DNA of 64,000 nucleotides from Candidatus Marithrix sp. Canyon 246 (GTDB lineage Bacteria; Pseudomonadota; Gammaproteobacteria; Beggiatoales; Beggiatoaceae), in contig NZ_MCBX01000003.1 of NCBI RefSeq assembly GCF_001723685.1, positions 124,001 through 188,000 on the forward strand. Direction: 5' to 3'. The notes under the pieces are model-generated. The model was given only the letters and a program-made list of their open reading frames with translations. It searched no databases and was not told the DNA's origin. This document shows positions 1 to 10,007 of this stretch, in pieces. A program made the translations under genes and the position numbers. Numbering within the stretch: the stretch's first letter is position 1; each line of letters starts with the position of its first letter.

Positions 1-1051
1 CTGTCCATGATACCAAAACCCTTTTAATCTTAGGATCTAATAAAATTGATATTATTTCTTTGTTTGCTTGTGACTTATAAGGTAATTTTATGTCTTTTTT
101 GCCGAAGTTTCCAGCTTTAAAATCTGCTAGCGCATCATAATGTAATTGTGCTAACTCTGGTTTTCCTATTAGATGATAGTATAGGGCTTTTTTGAGGATG
201 TAGCCTTGCATTCGTTTGAGAGTGGCATTGTCAGCTCCGTGTTTTTGTAATAAGTCTAATATGTTGCGATTATCGTAATATAATACCCATGTAGGAACTT
301 TAGCTGCTGCTGATAGGTGCCAAATCAATGACTTAGCTGATACTACTACGCGATGTCCCATTTTTGCTATGCGTAAGCACCATTCGACATCATCAAAATG
401 AATAAAATAGTCGCGCCATAAGCCAGCGTCTCTAGCTACATCTGCACGAATTAATAAGGAAGCAGCTGCTACATATTCTATATCCATATAAGGCTGGCAG
501 TGCATTAAATATTTGCTTAAGTCTATGTCTATATTTAATAATTCCTGTGCTGAACGCCCTTGCCATGCTGGAATTTTTTCTAAGTGACGATTTAAGACTA
601 ATAAGCCGGTGCCACGATCAATAAAGGCTCCCATTTCATTAATTCGCCAAGGGTAGTCAAGTTGCATCATGGTAGAACCTGCTACTGCAATATCTGGTTT
701 GGCTTCTAATAAATTGACTAGTTCGGTTAAGGCGCGTTGATGTACTAACACATCATTGTCAAGTAACCAGAGGTATTTATAATTTTCTAATGGCTGTTCA
801 AATGCCCAGCTTAAACCGGTATTAAATCCACCAGTGCCACCGATATTTTCTTTATTGCAAATTAGGTTTATGTCTGGATAATCTTGCTTGATAGCATCAA
901 CAGTACCATCAGTACTAGCATTGTCTATTACTAAAATATCCAAATTTTCTTTAGGATATTCTAAGGTATTAACTGCTGCTAACAGATCTAAGACGTATTT
1001 TTGTTTATTCCAAGTAACAATTATTATTAGTATTTTAGCTGTATTGGTCAT
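1..1051 (-). CDS. GT2-family glycosyltransferase (3' end outside window)
   Basis: The reading frame starts at the ATG at 1051 (MTNTAKILIIIVTWNK) and runs off the left edge after about 350 codons. It has the GT-A fold signatures of family 2: the nucleotide-binding start ending VTWNKQKY, VIDNASTDGTVD, the metal-binding LLDNDV and the acceptor-site HFDDVEWCLR. The order and the DDVEWCLR block are typical of rhamnosyl- or galactofuranosyl-transferase-like GT2 enzymes, which add sugars to surface polysaccharides in the cytoplasm. Donor and acceptor cannot be read from sequence. No transmembrane segment is evident in the visible part. Confidence 0.9.
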   Translation of the reverse strand, partial: MTNTAKILIIIVTWNKQKYVLDLLAAVNTLEYPKENLDILVIDNASTDGTVDAIKQDYPDINLICNKENIGGTGGFNTGLSWAFEQPLENYKYLWLLDNDVLVHQRALTELVNLLEAKPDIAVAGSTMMQLDYPWRINEMGAFIDRGTGLLVLNRHLEKIPAWQGRSAQELLNIDIDLSKYLMHCQPYMDIEYVAAASLLIRADVARDAGLWRDYFIHFDDVEWCLRIAKMGHRVVVSAKSLIWHLSAAAKVPTWVLYYDNRNILDLLQKHGADNATLKRMQGYILKKALYYHLIGKPELAQLHYDALADFKAGNFGKKDIKLPYKSQANKEIISILLDPKIKRVLVSWT

Positions 1052-1114
1052 AATGTTATCAATGTTTCAAAAGACGCACTTATGATAACAGCTAAATTAT
1101 AGAAATTGTTATTT

Positions 1115-2428
1115 TTAACGCACAATTTCATACTCAATAGTGCTTAATGACCAACGCGCTGAGCGATTTAATTGTTGAGTTAATTTTTGTAATGTTGCTG
1201 TTGCTTGTTTGGCTGGTATTTGTGTAAATGCTTTGGGAATTAGGTTTTGATATTTTGATATGTTATCTTCTATCAAGATGGCTATTAATGATCCTTTGCC
1301 TATCGGTTCTCCGGTAATGAATTTAAAGCCATAAAATCGGTCTGGAATTGTTATTGTTGATCTTGCTTTTATATAACGTCGCTTGTTTTGTTTGGGAAAT
1401 AGGCGCATTAAGTCACCTTTACTATTGATTTCAAATAGTAATAAATAGCCGTTTTTATTGCTACGTATTCTTATTTTCATGCTTTTGCCAATTTTAAGGC
1501 GGCTATTTGGTAAGACGCTTATTTGTAGATTAGCCTGATTATTATCTCTTGAAACTTTCCAAGTGCTAATATCCGCCGCTAGCATTTCTGGTTTGGCTTC
1601 TAGTTGTGGGCTGAGTTTTCCAAGTCGGCATTGCCACGGTTTTCTATCACAATAGGCTTGTGATTCTCGGCGTATATAATCTAATAATTCAGCATGAGTA
1701 ACTTTGCCATCTTTATTATTATCAGCGCGTTTGTTTTTAATGCCTTCAATAAAGCGAGAAGTAAATACTCCACGATAGGGCTTTTCTACATCTACTAAAG
1801 CCACTTGGTTAGGAGCTACGGCACTATAAGCAATTATATTTTGCTGCGTAGCAATAAAACCATCCCGTTCAACATATAAACCGCGTGTTAATTTGGGTAG
1901 GCGACTAAAAACGGGAACTTTGATAGTTGGATTGGCAATGCTGCGTGTTATGGTGCCAGAATGACAAGCATCAATAACTATCATCACTTGTCGCCCTTTT
2001 AAGTGTTGCAAACGAGCGTTAATTTCATCATCAATAATCATACGTGGAAAATCGACAGGCAATAAGAATTCATCATAACCATCGCTTTCGTCGCCATTTC
2101 TATCATTAGTATGAGAACCATGCCCACTGAAATAAAATAATATTTTATCACCACGGCTACTACCTTTGATTAGCCAATTATCAAAGGCATTTAAAATGGC
2201 TTGACGAGTAGCTTGAGCATCGGTTAAGATGCGAATTTGATGATTTTTATAGCCCCATACAGATTTAATAAATTGTTGCATATCTTTGGCATCTTGCTTA
2301 CTGCCAACTAAGTTGCTAGCATTTTGGTATTTATCAATGCCGATTAATAATGCACGATCTTGAGCGTTGGTGGGAATATTAAGTATGAAAAATAAGAATA
2401 TGCTAGTAGATATGTTTTTGATTGTCAT
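1115..2428 (-). CDS. Secreted caspase-family (C14) protease with C-terminal DUF4384-like domain
   Basis: This 437-residue protein starts with a signal peptide (about residues 1-22, ending TNAQ) followed by RALLIGIDKYQ, the first strand of the caspase fold. The catalytic dyad is visible: His in FYFSGHGSHT and Cys in VIDACHSGT. An Asp-rich stretch NRNGDESDGYDE lies between them. Residues about 290-430 resemble DUF4384, with YLLLFEINSKGDLMRLFP. Bacterial caspase homologues of this type (orthocaspases/metacaspases) are peptidases with a Cys-His dyad. The signal peptide places this one in the periplasm or outside. A decayed caspase-like gene lies about 1 kb away. The substrate is unknown. Confidence 0.88.
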   Translation of the reverse strand: MTIKNISTSIFLFFILNIPTNAQDRALLIGIDKYQNASNLVGSKQDAKDMQQFIKSVWGYKNHQIRILTDAQATRQAILNAFDNWLIKGSSRGDKILFYFSGHGSHTNDRNGDESDGYDEFLLPVDFPRMIIDDEINARLQHLKGRQVMIVIDACHSGTITRSIANPTIKVPVFSRLPKLTRGLYVERDGFIATQQNIIAYSAVAPNQVALVDVEKPYRGVFTSRFIEGIKNKRADNNKDGKVTHAELLDYIRRESQAYCDRKPWQCRLGKLSPQLEAKPEMLAADISTWKVSRDNNQANLQISVLPNSRLKIGKSMKIRIRSNKNGYLLLFEINSKGDLMRLFPKQNKRRYIKARSTITIPDRFYGFKFITGEPIGKGSLIAILIEDNISKYQNLIPKAFTQIPAKQATATLQKLTQQLNRSARWSLSTIEYEIVR

Positions 2429-2473
2429 AAGAGTTGTAGTTAATATTGTTATTTGATAAATGGAACTGTATAA

Positions 2474-2551
2474 CTACAGGGATTGCATATAAGCAGGGAT
2501 AAAACTAATATATATACCTATATAATCCCTGCTTATATGCAATCTCTGTAG
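2474..2551. repeat. 27-bp inverted repeat
   Basis: Arms 2474-2500 and 2525-2551 are complementary with one mismatch around a 24-nt A+T-rich loop. It lies upstream of the caspase gene start. There is no T run beside it, so it is more likely a miniature mobile repeat or a structured leader than an intrinsic terminator. Confidence 0.7.
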
Positions 2552-2594
2552 TTTTTAAGATTGAAAGTAGTGATGTGAATTGAAATCATGGATT

Positions 2595-2627
2595 AGACCT
2601 GACAGGTTTTTAAAACCTGTCAGGTCT
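2595..2627. repeat. Dispersed 33-bp palindrome, copy 1
   Basis: A nearly perfect palindrome with arms AGACCTGACAGG / CCTGTCAGGTCT and an A/T centre. The same unit occurs at 15169-15201, 47059-47091, 47110-47142 and 50657-50689. All copies lie between genes. This one is 7 bases beyond the stop of the barrel pseudogene. Confidence 0.9.
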
Positions 2628-2634
2628 GTTGTGG

Positions 2635-3096
2635 TTAGAAGTGAAGATTCACACCAAAAACCAAACCATTTATTGTATTATTATAATTGCTATTTTCATA
2701 GCCTAACGCTTGGAACCGATATCCCAAATGGATAGAAGCAGCTTCAAATACATTAATATAATCTAACTTAGAAGAATATATTAGTCCTAACTCTCCTAAC
2801 TTATATTCAACATCACTACTATCATCCTTCAACCACCCAAAAGAAAAGTTTCCATACATGCCAAATTTACCTCTTAAGGGAGCTCAAGTTTAAACTGGGT
2901 ATCAATACAAGTTATTTTTTATCCACAAATCCATCAAACTCAGTGTGCCACGCCTTTACACCAACCGAAGCAGAAAAATCCTTCTTAAAATGAGACTTAG
3001 AAAGGGAACTTAATAAAGAACTTTCATCTGCAATAGCAGAGTTTCCTAACCCGATACAAATCAGGCTTGTTATTGTAATGTAAATTGTTTTTTCAT
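2635..3096 (-). pseudogene. Decayed outer-membrane beta-barrel protein gene
   Basis: The ATG at 3096 begins a signal peptide (MKK), but one A seems missing from the A run, so the frame breaks. The next frame continues TIYITITSLICIGLGNSAIA, then DESSLLSSLSKSHF and ASVGVKAWHTEFDGFVDKK, before a stop. After further breaks the last 74 residues are open (2635-2859), with alternating beta-strand pattern and a terminal aromatic residue (LVFGVNLHF) typical of an outer-membrane barrel. At least two lesions make it non-functional, unless the A-run change is a sequencing error. The substrate class is not recognisable. Confidence 0.65.
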
Positions 3097-3116
3097 AGTT
3101 TATTTTTCCTCAGAAA

Positions 3117-3259
3117 TTAAAAAGCAATTGGTGCTGTAATAAAATCATAATCTCTTTGTGATGCTTGTCTTTCTGCCTCTTGTGCCCGTCTTTCAGCTTT
3201 TTCGATTTGCGGATTTCTACAACCTGACGGTGAAAAACATAATTTACGATATAATGAGG
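3117..3259 (-). pseudogene. Short open fragment with Ala/Glu/Arg-rich helix
   Basis: An open stretch without a clear start encodes ...NPQIEKAERRAQEAERQ and ends QRDYDFITAPIAF before a stop. It lies between the barrel pseudogene and the caspase-like pseudogene and could be the displaced tail of either. No function is assigned. It is listed so that the stretch is not taken as empty. Confidence 0.3.
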
Positions 3260-3301
3260 TGTTATTTCACATTACATGTTGAAATTATTAATTTTTAAAA
3301 T

Positions 3302-3901
3302 TTATTGTTTTACATTTGGTCGCACTAATATCAACATGTCTTGAATTGATAAATGACCATGTTCCTTTATGCCATTCAATAGGTGTTTGGTAAATACACC
3401 ATTGCTTCCATGACCATCATAAGCCTGTTTGCCTGGAGCTGTAGAATAAATCAGAATTGAGCCTGCCGGATTATCCATTTCTGCTAAACCATTTTTTGCT
3501 ACTAATTTAGGTCTTATACTTCTAGTTTCACTTTTGACAGGAAGAGGATTGTCTCTACAAGCATCTAATACAATAATATTAAGAGCATTTCGAGCGAACT
3601 TCATATTATCAAGCACATAATTGGCTGACATCGCCCTATCTTTAAGTTTTTGTTGTGTTGGAATACGAGTTTTGGTAGGAATTAGATAATTTTCTCCCTC
3701 TGCTTGTATGCCATGACCTGCGTAATAAAACAAACCGATGCCTTTTGCCCGCTTTAATTGCCAATAATTAGCGCATAACGTTGCATTTCTTGAGTGTTTA
3801 TATCGGTGCTGAAATGATTACTTATGCTATCTTTTAATTGGTTACAACTAGATAGTATGAATATCAATGTAATACCAAGAAATAGTCTATTTATTTTCAT
3901 T
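3302..3901 (-). pseudogene. Decayed caspase-like lipoprotein gene
   Basis: The ATG at 3901 gives a lipoprotein signal peptide (MKINRLFLGITLIFILSSC) and runs to QRYALIIGN, the first caspase strand, then a stop. A frameshifted continuation resumes with AKGIGLFYYAGHGI, which carries the catalytic His. It goes on to IIVLDACRDNP (catalytic Cys) and ends at NVKQ (3302). In intact homologues some 60 residues lie between the first strand and LFYYAGHG, so an internal deletion plus frameshift is inferred. The 3' end is also short. Both catalytic motifs survive, but the fold cannot form. Confidence 0.8.
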
Positions 3902-3910
3902 ACATTTCTC

Positions 3911-4130
3911 CTATTGAGTAATAATTTCCACTCGTCGATTAAGTTCATCAATTTCTTCTTGTGTGTAATTGTCAGAATTTTCTAACAGTAATGGTGCTTT
4001 TTCTCCTCTACCAGTTGTGGAAATATCAATTGTTACAGCTTCAGTTTTCAAATAGTTTCTTAAAAATCAGCGCGTTTAAGCGATAATTTATCATTAAACT
4101 CTCGACGATAGGAGAGACCTTCATCTTAGA
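3911..4130 (-). pseudogene. OmpA-family C-terminal domain remnant
   Basis: Read with one frameshift near 4062, the minus strand encodes SYRREFNDKLSLKRADF, then LRNYLKTEAVTIDISTTGRG, and ends IDELNRRVEIITQ. This is the end of an OmpA-type peptidoglycan-binding domain, with the NxxLSxxRA-like helix, the G-R-G-E loop and the conserved NRRVEI. The upstream part is missing. It lies directly before the caspase-like lipoprotein remnant (about 10 bases), so the two may once have formed an operon of envelope proteins. Confidence 0.65.
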
Positions 4131-4167
4131 TGGTTTTCGTTCAGACATTAGTTAAGTATTTGATCTA

Positions 4168-4342
4168 AGCCCTGAAGGGGCGAAATAATATAGCCTAGGG
4201 CAACTTTCGAGGCAAAAGTTTTTTGAAAAAAAACATTTGCCTCGAAACTAGGATGATATATATTATCCCAACCAAGCCCTGAAGGGGCGACATATATGAC
4301 ATATATATATAAATGCCTCATTATTTCGCCCCTTCAGGGCTT
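4168..4342. repeat. GCCCTGAAGGGGCG repeat cluster
   Basis: AAGCCCTGAAGGGGCGA occurs at about 4167-4183 and again at 4274-4290, and in inverted orientation at 4326-4342 (CGCCCCTTCAGGGCTT). Outer copies 1 and 3 both extend into GAAATAAT and face each other, so the whole block can form a long hairpin. It occupies the gene-free stretch between the OmpA remnant and gap. No coding potential is seen here. Confidence 0.7.
4205..4247. repeat. 12-bp perfect inverted repeat
   Basis: TTTCGAGGCAAA (4205-4216) and TTTGCCTCGAAA (4236-4247) flank a T6/A8-containing spacer. It is nested inside the GCCCTGAAGGGGCG cluster, which suggests a composite repeat. Confidence 0.7.
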
Positions 4343-4352
4343 ATAAATTTGT

Positions 4353-4384
4353 GGGGGGGGGTTTCCACGCGGAGCGCGTGGAAA
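4353..4384. repeat. G9 run and 9-bp hairpin after gap
   Basis: A run of nine G (4353-4361) is followed by TTTCCACGC / GCGTGGAAA arms (4362-4370, 4376-4384). The hairpin lies 19 bases beyond the gap stop codon. On the gap strand it is followed by C9 rather than T, so it is not a classical intrinsic terminator, although it may stabilise the mRNA end. Confidence 0.5.
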
Positions 4385-4403
4385 TTAAAGAAGGGAGACT
4401 AAA

Positions 4404-5417
4404 TTATTTAGCGTTCATTAAAGCTACTGTGGTGTCTAACATTCTGTTAGAGAAACCCCATTCATTATCATACCAAGATAGTACTTTTACTAATGTACCA
4501 CCTGTGACTTTAGTTAAACTAGCATCATAGGTTGATGATACTGTTGTATGATTGAAATCAACAGATACTAATGGTTCGTCATTGTATGCTAACACGCCTT
4601 TTAAATCACCTTCAGAGGCTTCTTTCAATATGCTATCAATTTCTTCTTTGCTAGTGTCGCGAGCGGCTACGAAGCATAAATCAACTACTGATACATTGAT
4701 TGTTGGAACGCGCATAGCAAAACCATCTAATTTACCATTTAATTCTGGTAATACTAAACCTACAGCGGCAGCAGCACCAGTTTTAGTTGGAATCATTGAT
4801 TGGGTTGCTGAACGAGCGCGACGTAAGTCTGGATGATATACATCAGTCAACACTTGGTCATTAGTATAAGAATGAATAGTTGTCATTAAACCATGCTTAA
4901 CACCAATTTTGTCATGTAATGGTTTAATCATTGGTGCTAAGCAGTTGGTGGTGCAAGATGCGTTAGAAATAACAGTATCACTAGATTTAAGTACACCATG
5001 ATTAACACCATAAACAATAGTAGCATCAACATCATTACCACCCGGTGCTGAAATAATAACTTTTTTAGCACCACCGGCGAAATGCGCACTAGCTTTTTCT
5101 TTGCTAGCAAAGAAACCTGTGCATTCATGTACTACATCAACACCTAATTCACCCCAAGGAAGTTTAGTTGGATCACGTTCTGCTAATACGCGAATTTTAT
5201 CGCCATTAACAACCATGTAATCACCTTCCATTGACACTTCAGCATTAAAACGTCCATGTACAGTATCATACTTGGTTAAGTGAACATTAGTGTTGACATC
5301 ACCTAAATCATTAATAGCGACGACTTGAATTTCATCTGTACGCCCAGCTTCATATATCGCACGTAAAATATTGCGACCAATACGCCCATAACCGTTAATT
5401 GCGACTTTAATTGCCAT
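4404..5417 (-). CDS. gap: Glyceraldehyde-3-phosphate dehydrogenase, type I
   Basis: At 337 residues this has full family length. [10 protein letters not shown] starts the NAD(P)-binding fold and SNASCTTNC carries the catalytic Cys. The end, [15 protein letters not shown], is standard. The enzyme oxidises glyceraldehyde-3-phosphate to 1,3-bisphosphoglycerate in glycolysis and works in reverse in gluconeogenesis or the Calvin cycle. The start has an AAGGA ribosome site. The gene follows tkt after 22 bases on the same strand, so they probably form one operon. Tkt-gap pairing is common where carbon is fixed or pentoses are shuffled, but no other Calvin-cycle gene is seen in the window. Confidence 0.97.
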   Translation of the reverse strand: MAIKVAINGYGRIGRNILRAIYEAGRTDEIQVVAINDLGDVNTNVHLTKYDTVHGRFNAEVSMEGDYMVVNGDKIRVLAERDPTKLPWGELGVDVVHECTGFFASKEKASAHFAGGAKKVIISAPGGNDVDATIVYGVNHGVLKSSDTVISNASCTTNCLAPMIKPLHDKIGVKHGLMTTIHSYTNDQVLTDVYHPDLRRARSATQSMIPTKTGAAAAVGLVLPELNGKLDGFAMRVPTINVSVVDLCFVAARDTSKEEIDSILKEASEGDLKGVLAYNDEPLVSVDFNHTTVSSTYDASLTKVTGGTLVKVLSWYDNEWGFSNRMLDTTVALMNAK

Positions 5418-5439
5418 TAATTTTTCCTTTTTATGTAAT

Positions 5440-7431
5440 TTAAATTATTGATTCTACTGAACTTACAACATTTTCAACGGTAAAGTTAAACAATTTGAAT
5501 AAATCACCTGCTGGTGCAGATTCACCAAAGCGATCCAATCCAATTACTTTACCTTGAAAACCAACATATTTGAACCAAGCATCAGTAACACCTGCTTCAA
5601 CTGCTACTCTTGCAGTTACATTTGAAGGTAATACAGATTCACGATAAGCATCGTCTTGAGCATCAAACATATTTGTTGATGGCATGGAGACTACGCGAAT
5701 TTTCTTGCCTTTTTCTGTCAATTGTTGAGCTGCATTCATAGCCAATTCAACTTCTGAACCGGTAGCTATAATAATAGCTTCTGGAGTACCATCACAGTCA
5801 GAAAGGATATAACCACCTTTTTCAATGGCTGCTATTTGGTCTGCGCTACGATTTTGAGGTGCTAAACCTTGACGTGAGAAAATTAAACTACAAGGACCAT
5901 CCTTACGTGCAATCGCAACTTTCCAAGCAACAGCAGATTCAACCGCGTCACATGGTCTCCATACAGACATATTAGGTATTAAACGTAAAGTGGCTGTTTG
6001 CTCAACTGGTTGATGAGTTGGACCATCTTCACCTAAACCTATGGAATCATGGGTATAAACAAAAATACCTTGAATTTTCATTAAAGCTGCCATGCGTAAA
6101 GCATTGCGAGCATATTCTGAAAACATTAAGAATGTTGCGCCATAAGGAATGAAACCGCCATGCAGACTAATACCATTCATTATAGCGGACATAGCAAATT
6201 CACGTACACCATAGTAAATATAATTACCATCGGCATTGTCTTGTATGCCCTTACAACCAGACCAAAGTGTTAAGTTTGAACCGGCTAAATCTGCTGATCC
6301 ACCTAAAAATTCTGGTAATAATGGTCCAAAACCATTAAGGGTATTTTGTGAAGCTTTACGTGAAGCTATTTTTTCTGCTTTAGCATCAACATCAGCAATA
6401 AAGGCATCAGCTTTTTCTATGAAGTCTGCTGGTAAATCACCTTTTAAGCGACGACTTAATTCAGCACCAAGCTCTGGGTATGCTGTTTGATAAGCGGCAA
6501 ATTTGTCATTCCATTCTTCTTCTATACGACTACCAGCTACTTTAGCATCCCAACCTTCATAAACCTCATCAGGCATTTCAAAAGGTGCTTCTTTCCAACC
6601 AATAGTTTCTCTAACTAAAGCGATTTCGTCATCACCTAAAGCGGCACCATGACAATCTTCTTTGCCTTGTTTATTTGGTGAACCCCAACCAATAATGGTT
6701 TGGCAACAAATTAATGTTGGTTTGTCGCTAACAGCGCGAGCTTCTTCTATCGCTTTTTTGACAGCATCAGCATCATGCCCATCAACTTTTGAAATCACAT
6801 GCCAACCATAAGCCTCAAAACGCTTAGGGGTATCATCTGTAAACCAGCCTTCGACTTCACCATCAATGGAAATACCATTGTCATCATAAAACGCGGTTAA
6901 TTTACCTAATTTATGTGTTCCTGCTAATGAACAAGCTTCATGAGAAATACCTTCCATCATGCAGCCATCGCCTAAGAATACATAAGTATTATGGTCGATT
7001 ATTTCATTATCTGGCTTATTAAATTGTCCAGCTAAGACCTTTTCGGCAATAGCCATACCAACAGCATTGGTAATACCTTGTCCTAAAGGACCAGTGGTAG
7101 TTTCAACGCCCGGGGCATAACCATATTCTGGATGTCCCGGTGTTTTAGAATGCAATTGACGGAAGTTTTTAATTTCTTCCATTGGTAAGTCATAACCGGT
7201 CAAATGCAATAAGGAATAAATCAGCATTGAGCCATGCCCATTAGACAATACAAAACGGTCACGATTTGCCCAATTTGGATTAGCCGGATTGTGGTTCATG
7301 TAATCGTTCCACAATACTTCGGCAATATCAGCCATACCCATTGGCGCACCGGGATGCCCTGAATTGGCTTTTTGTACGGCATCCATGCTTAAGGCACGAA
7401 TAGCATTAGCGAGTTTTCTTCTCGAAGTCAT
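5440..7431 (-). CDS. tkt: Transketolase
   Basis: This 663-residue protein has the full TPP-enzyme layout: [18 protein letters not shown] at the start, TPP/metal site [13 protein letters not shown], the pyrimidine-domain [17 protein letters not shown], and a C-terminal transketolase domain ending about residue 663. It transfers two-carbon ketol units between sugar phosphates in the pentose phosphate and Calvin pathways. The ATG at 7431 has an AGGAG site six bases upstream. It is the first gene of a probable tkt-gap operon. The 193 bases before it hold an A+T-rich divergent promoter region shared with the gene at 7625. Confidence 0.97.
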   Translation of the reverse strand: MTSRRKLANAIRALSMDAVQKANSGHPGAPMGMADIAEVLWNDYMNHNPANPNWANRDRFVLSNGHGSMLIYSLLHLTGYDLPMEEIKNFRQLHSKTPGHPEYGYAPGVETTTGPLGQGITNAVGMAIAEKVLAGQFNKPDNEIIDHNTYVFLGDGCMMEGISHEACSLAGTHKLGKLTAFYDDNGISIDGEVEGWFTDDTPKRFEAYGWHVISKVDGHDADAVKKAIEEARAVSDKPTLICCQTIIGWGSPNKQGKEDCHGAALGDDEIALVRETIGWKEAPFEMPDEVYEGWDAKVAGSRIEEEWNDKFAAYQTAYPELGAELSRRLKGDLPADFIEKADAFIADVDAKAEKIASRKASQNTLNGFGPLLPEFLGGSADLAGSNLTLWSGCKGIQDNADGNYIYYGVREFAMSAIMNGISLHGGFIPYGATFLMFSEYARNALRMAALMKIQGIFVYTHDSIGLGEDGPTHQPVEQTATLRLIPNMSVWRPCDAVESAVAWKVAIARKDGPCSLIFSRQGLAPQNRSADQIAAIEKGGYILSDCDGTPEAIIIATGSEVELAMNAAQQLTEKGKKIRVVSMPSTNMFDAQDDAYRESVLPSNVTARVAVEAGVTDAWFKYVGFQGKVIGLDRFGESAPAGDLFKLFNFTVENVVSSVESII

Positions 7432-7624
7432 TGACTTCTCCTGTGGCTAGCTATAATAATAATTAAAAATATTGATTATACATTTGATTATGTAATGTAT
7501 AATGAATTTACTATTGTATGATGTTTTTTCAATGATGTTGAGATTAAAATGTTTTTGTAAGAACAAATTTTGCTTATATTGCTTAAATTGAATTAAAATT
7601 AATTAATTATTTGGAGTAAAAAAC

Positions 7625-8896
7625 ATGGGTGTATTTGAGATCGTAGCTGGTATATTAGTACTAGCAATAGGGGCTTTTAGTGTTAAAATTAAGCGGGATT
7701 TAAATGAGGTTTCGGTAAAATACCAAGATGTGCAAAAAAAACATCGAGATGTTGAACAAAGCCTTAAAGATAATCAAGCTAAATTATCTGCAACTTCAGA
7801 TAAATTGACAAAAGAACAACAACAAAATAAAAAGAATGAACAATCTCTTAAAGACAATCAAGCTGAATTAGCTAGCACAATAAAAAAATTAATTAAAGTT
7901 CAAACTCAAAATACCAAATTTGAACAAACGTTAAACGACACTCAAGCAAAATTGACAAAGGCAGAAACTAAGCTTCATGATATACATACAGAAGCTGCTG
8001 GATTAAAACAAAGCTTAAACGACACTGAAGCAAAACTGACACAAACAGAAACTAATCTGAAGAATAGCCATAAAGAAGCTGAAGGATTTAAGAAATCGTT
8101 AGAAGCTGCTGAAGCTAATCTTAATAATAGCCGCACAGAAGCTGAAGGATTTAAGAAATCATTAGAAGAAGCTGAAGCTAATCTTAATAATAGCCGCACA
8201 GAAGCTGAAGGATTTAAGAAGTCTTTAGAAGAAACTGAAGCTAAATTAGTTGAAACAGAAAATAATCTTAATGATAGCCATAAAGAAGCTGAAGGATTTA
8301 AACAATCATTAGAAGCTGCTGAAGCTAATCTTAATGATAGCCGTACAGAAGCTCAAGGATTTAAGCAATCATTAGAACAAGCTGAAGCTAAAGTAGAAGA
8401 ACTTAAAAAATCTCTTGCTGAAACTAATGAAAAATTAAATAAACTTAGTGAGACTCCAGAAATTATAGATGAAGATTTGATTTACAGTATTAAATCAGTA
8501 GCAACTGGTAAAGTTTTATTTATTCCGCAGGGTTCATTAAAGAATAATACGCCCATTAAGCAAGATACTTGGCGCGGTGGGCAAAATCAACAATGGCGTT
8601 TACAGTTATTAGGTGGTGCTGATCAAGGTTATTGTTATATTTTTTCGGTTAAAAGTAAAAAATGTATAGTCGCTTCACCGAAAGCAAAAGATAATAAAGC
8701 TGAAATTAATCAATATCAATGTAACGCTGAAAATCATCAAAAATGGAAATTAGTTCCTGTAAATGATGAACATTTTGTGATTGAATCTAAAAATAGTGGC
8801 AAAGTCTTAACGGTGTCAGATAATAAAATTATTGAAGACACATTACATGATGATGAGAATCAATACTGGATTTTAAATCAAGTAAATTCAAAATAA
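7625..8896 (+). CDS. Membrane-anchored coiled-coil protein with C-terminal ricin-type beta-trefoil
   Basis: This 423-residue protein has one N-terminal membrane segment (residues about 5-21, IVAGILVLAIGAFSV). A coiled coil of about 250 residues follows, built from repeats such as EAEGFKKSLEAAEANLNNSR. Residues about 290-423 form a ricin-B type lectin domain with three lobes, each ending in a QxW-like motif (QNQQWRL, NHQKWKL, NQYWIL). Ricin-type trefoils bind sugars. A stalked lectin facing the periplasm is the likely layout. The gene has a GGAG site and is followed after 14 bases by a bacteriohemerythrin, suggesting co-transcription. The repeats are near-identical in DNA and may vary in number. 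Confidence 0.8.
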   Translation: MGVFEIVAGILVLAIGAFSVKIKRDLNEVSVKYQDVQKKHRDVEQSLKDNQAKLSATSDKLTKEQQQNKKNEQSLKDNQAELASTIKKLIKVQTQNTKFEQTLNDTQAKLTKAETKLHDIHTEAAGLKQSLNDTEAKLTQTETNLKNSHKEAEGFKKSLEAAEANLNNSRTEAEGFKKSLEEAEANLNNSRTEAEGFKKSLEETEAKLVETENNLNDSHKEAEGFKQSLEAAEANLNDSRTEAQGFKQSLEQAEAKVEELKKSLAETNEKLNKLSETPEIIDEDLIYSIKSVATGKVLFIPQGSLKNNTPIKQDTWRGGQNQQWRLQLLGGADQGYCYIFSVKSKKCIVASPKAKDNKAEINQYQCNAENHQKWKLVPVNDEHFVIESKNSGKVLTVSDNKIIEDTLHDDENQYWILNQVNSK

Positions 8897-8910
8897 ATTG
8901 GATAAATATA

Positions 8911-9318
8911 ATGTCATTTATAGAATGGGATGATAAATATAGTGTTAATATCACTAAAGTTGATGATCAACATAAGCATTTTATGTCTATAATAAATAAA
9001 TTATATGATGCACTAATGGTTGATCAACATCCAAAACCAGTAATTGAGAAAATAGTTAATGAATTAGTTGATTATACTGACTATCATTTTAAAACTGAAG
9101 AAAACTGGTTTGAACAACATAATTATTCAGATAAAGAAGCTCATAAACAACAACATGATAATTTGCGAGCTCAGGTATATAAATTGCGAGATGATTTTGC
9201 TGCAAATCGCGTAGAAATAGATTTATCAGTTTTGAGTTTTTTAACAGAATGGCTGGTGGAACATATACTGGGTAGTGATATGGAATATTCTCCTTATTTA
9301 ATTTCTAAAAACGTATGA
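8911..9318 (+). CDS. Bacteriohemerythrin
   Basis: This 135-residue single-domain protein has all di-iron ligand motifs in order: the start WDDKYSVNITKVDDQHKHF (first His), YHFKTEENWFE (His and Glu), HKQQHDNL (His) and WLVEHILGSDMEY (His, Asp). The family binds O2 at a non-haem di-iron site and acts in oxygen delivery or sensing in the cytoplasm. The stop overlaps the next start (ATGA), so translation is probably coupled. A second hemerythrin, split by an intron, lies at 51922-54522. Confidence 0.95.
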   Translation: MSFIEWDDKYSVNITKVDDQHKHFMSIINKLYDALMVDQHPKPVIEKIVNELVDYTDYHFKTEENWFEQHNYSDKEAHKQQHDNLRAQVYKLRDDFAANRVEIDLSVLSFLTEWLVEHILGSDMEYSPYLISKNV

Positions 9319-10007
9319 AATATATTAATCTTAATCCTTCAGTGCAAGGTGCTGAAGATAGCGAAGATACACTAGTTGCTAGTGAAATCTTAGAAACAAA
9401 ATTAGCCGATATTGAGCAAAAGTTGGCACAATTACCTGCTAATTCTTCTATGGAACGCGCTAATCTTTTGTTAGATTCAGCTTATACTCGCTTAGAGTTA
9501 GAAAAGGATGTTGAAGCTTGGCAATTAGGGCATGAGGTTTTTAAAATCTTTGCAGATGCTGAGGATTGGGAAGCGGCTGTGCAAGCGGCTGATATTATTT
9601 ATAATGCTAATCAATCAGATGCTTTAGTTGCATTAGGTAATGGCGTATGGTTGGCAGTTACTTTTCCTATTGATCCTGAACTGACAGCTGTGATGTTAGA
9701 TCATATTGTTGAGGAAACGCCTGCTGATTCTGATGGTGCAGCAGTAGCGGCAGTGACTGCTCATTATATCGCAGATTTACGTTCTGAAAATGAAAATTTA
9801 TTGTTTTTCACTAATCAATTATTGGCAAAAGTAGCGCGTCGTCATAGTAATGTTGAAAAACAAGCCGATTTTGAAGCATGGATGAAAAAAATGGAGCTTG
9901 ATTCTCCACCTGATTTCTTGGGGCGTTTATCACAGGTATTAAATGTGATGGTTCAAGATGATTGGTGGGTAAATAGGGATGCGCTTAGAGAGAAGATTGA
10001 GCAATGA
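9315..10007 (+). CDS. Uncharacterised helical protein
   Basis: I do not recognise this 230-residue protein. It is acidic and predicted helical, with repeat-like paired helices ([15 protein letters not shown]..., [17 protein letters not shown]) that suggest a TPR- or HEAT-like solenoid. It has no signal peptide or membrane segment. It overlaps the hemerythrin stop by four bases and its own stop overlaps the proA start (ATGAG), so it is embedded in a tight operon. A link to proline synthesis or oxygen handling is possible only by context. Confidence 0.75.
   Translation: MKYINLNPSVQGAEDSEDTLVASEILETKLADIEQKLAQLPANSSMERANLLLDSAYTRLELEKDVEAWQLGHEVFKIFADAEDWEAAVQAADIIYNANQSDALVALGNGVWLAVTFPIDPELTAVMLDHIVEETPADSDGAAVAAVTAHYIADLRSENENLLFFTNQLLAKVARRHSNVEKQADFEAWMKKMELDSPPDFLGRLSQVLNVMVQDDWWVNRDALREKIEQ

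Noticed and set aside
888-1085. Plus-strand open frame of 65 codons
   Set aside because: Lies opposite the clear GT2 glycosyltransferase frame and shows no domain or ribosome site.
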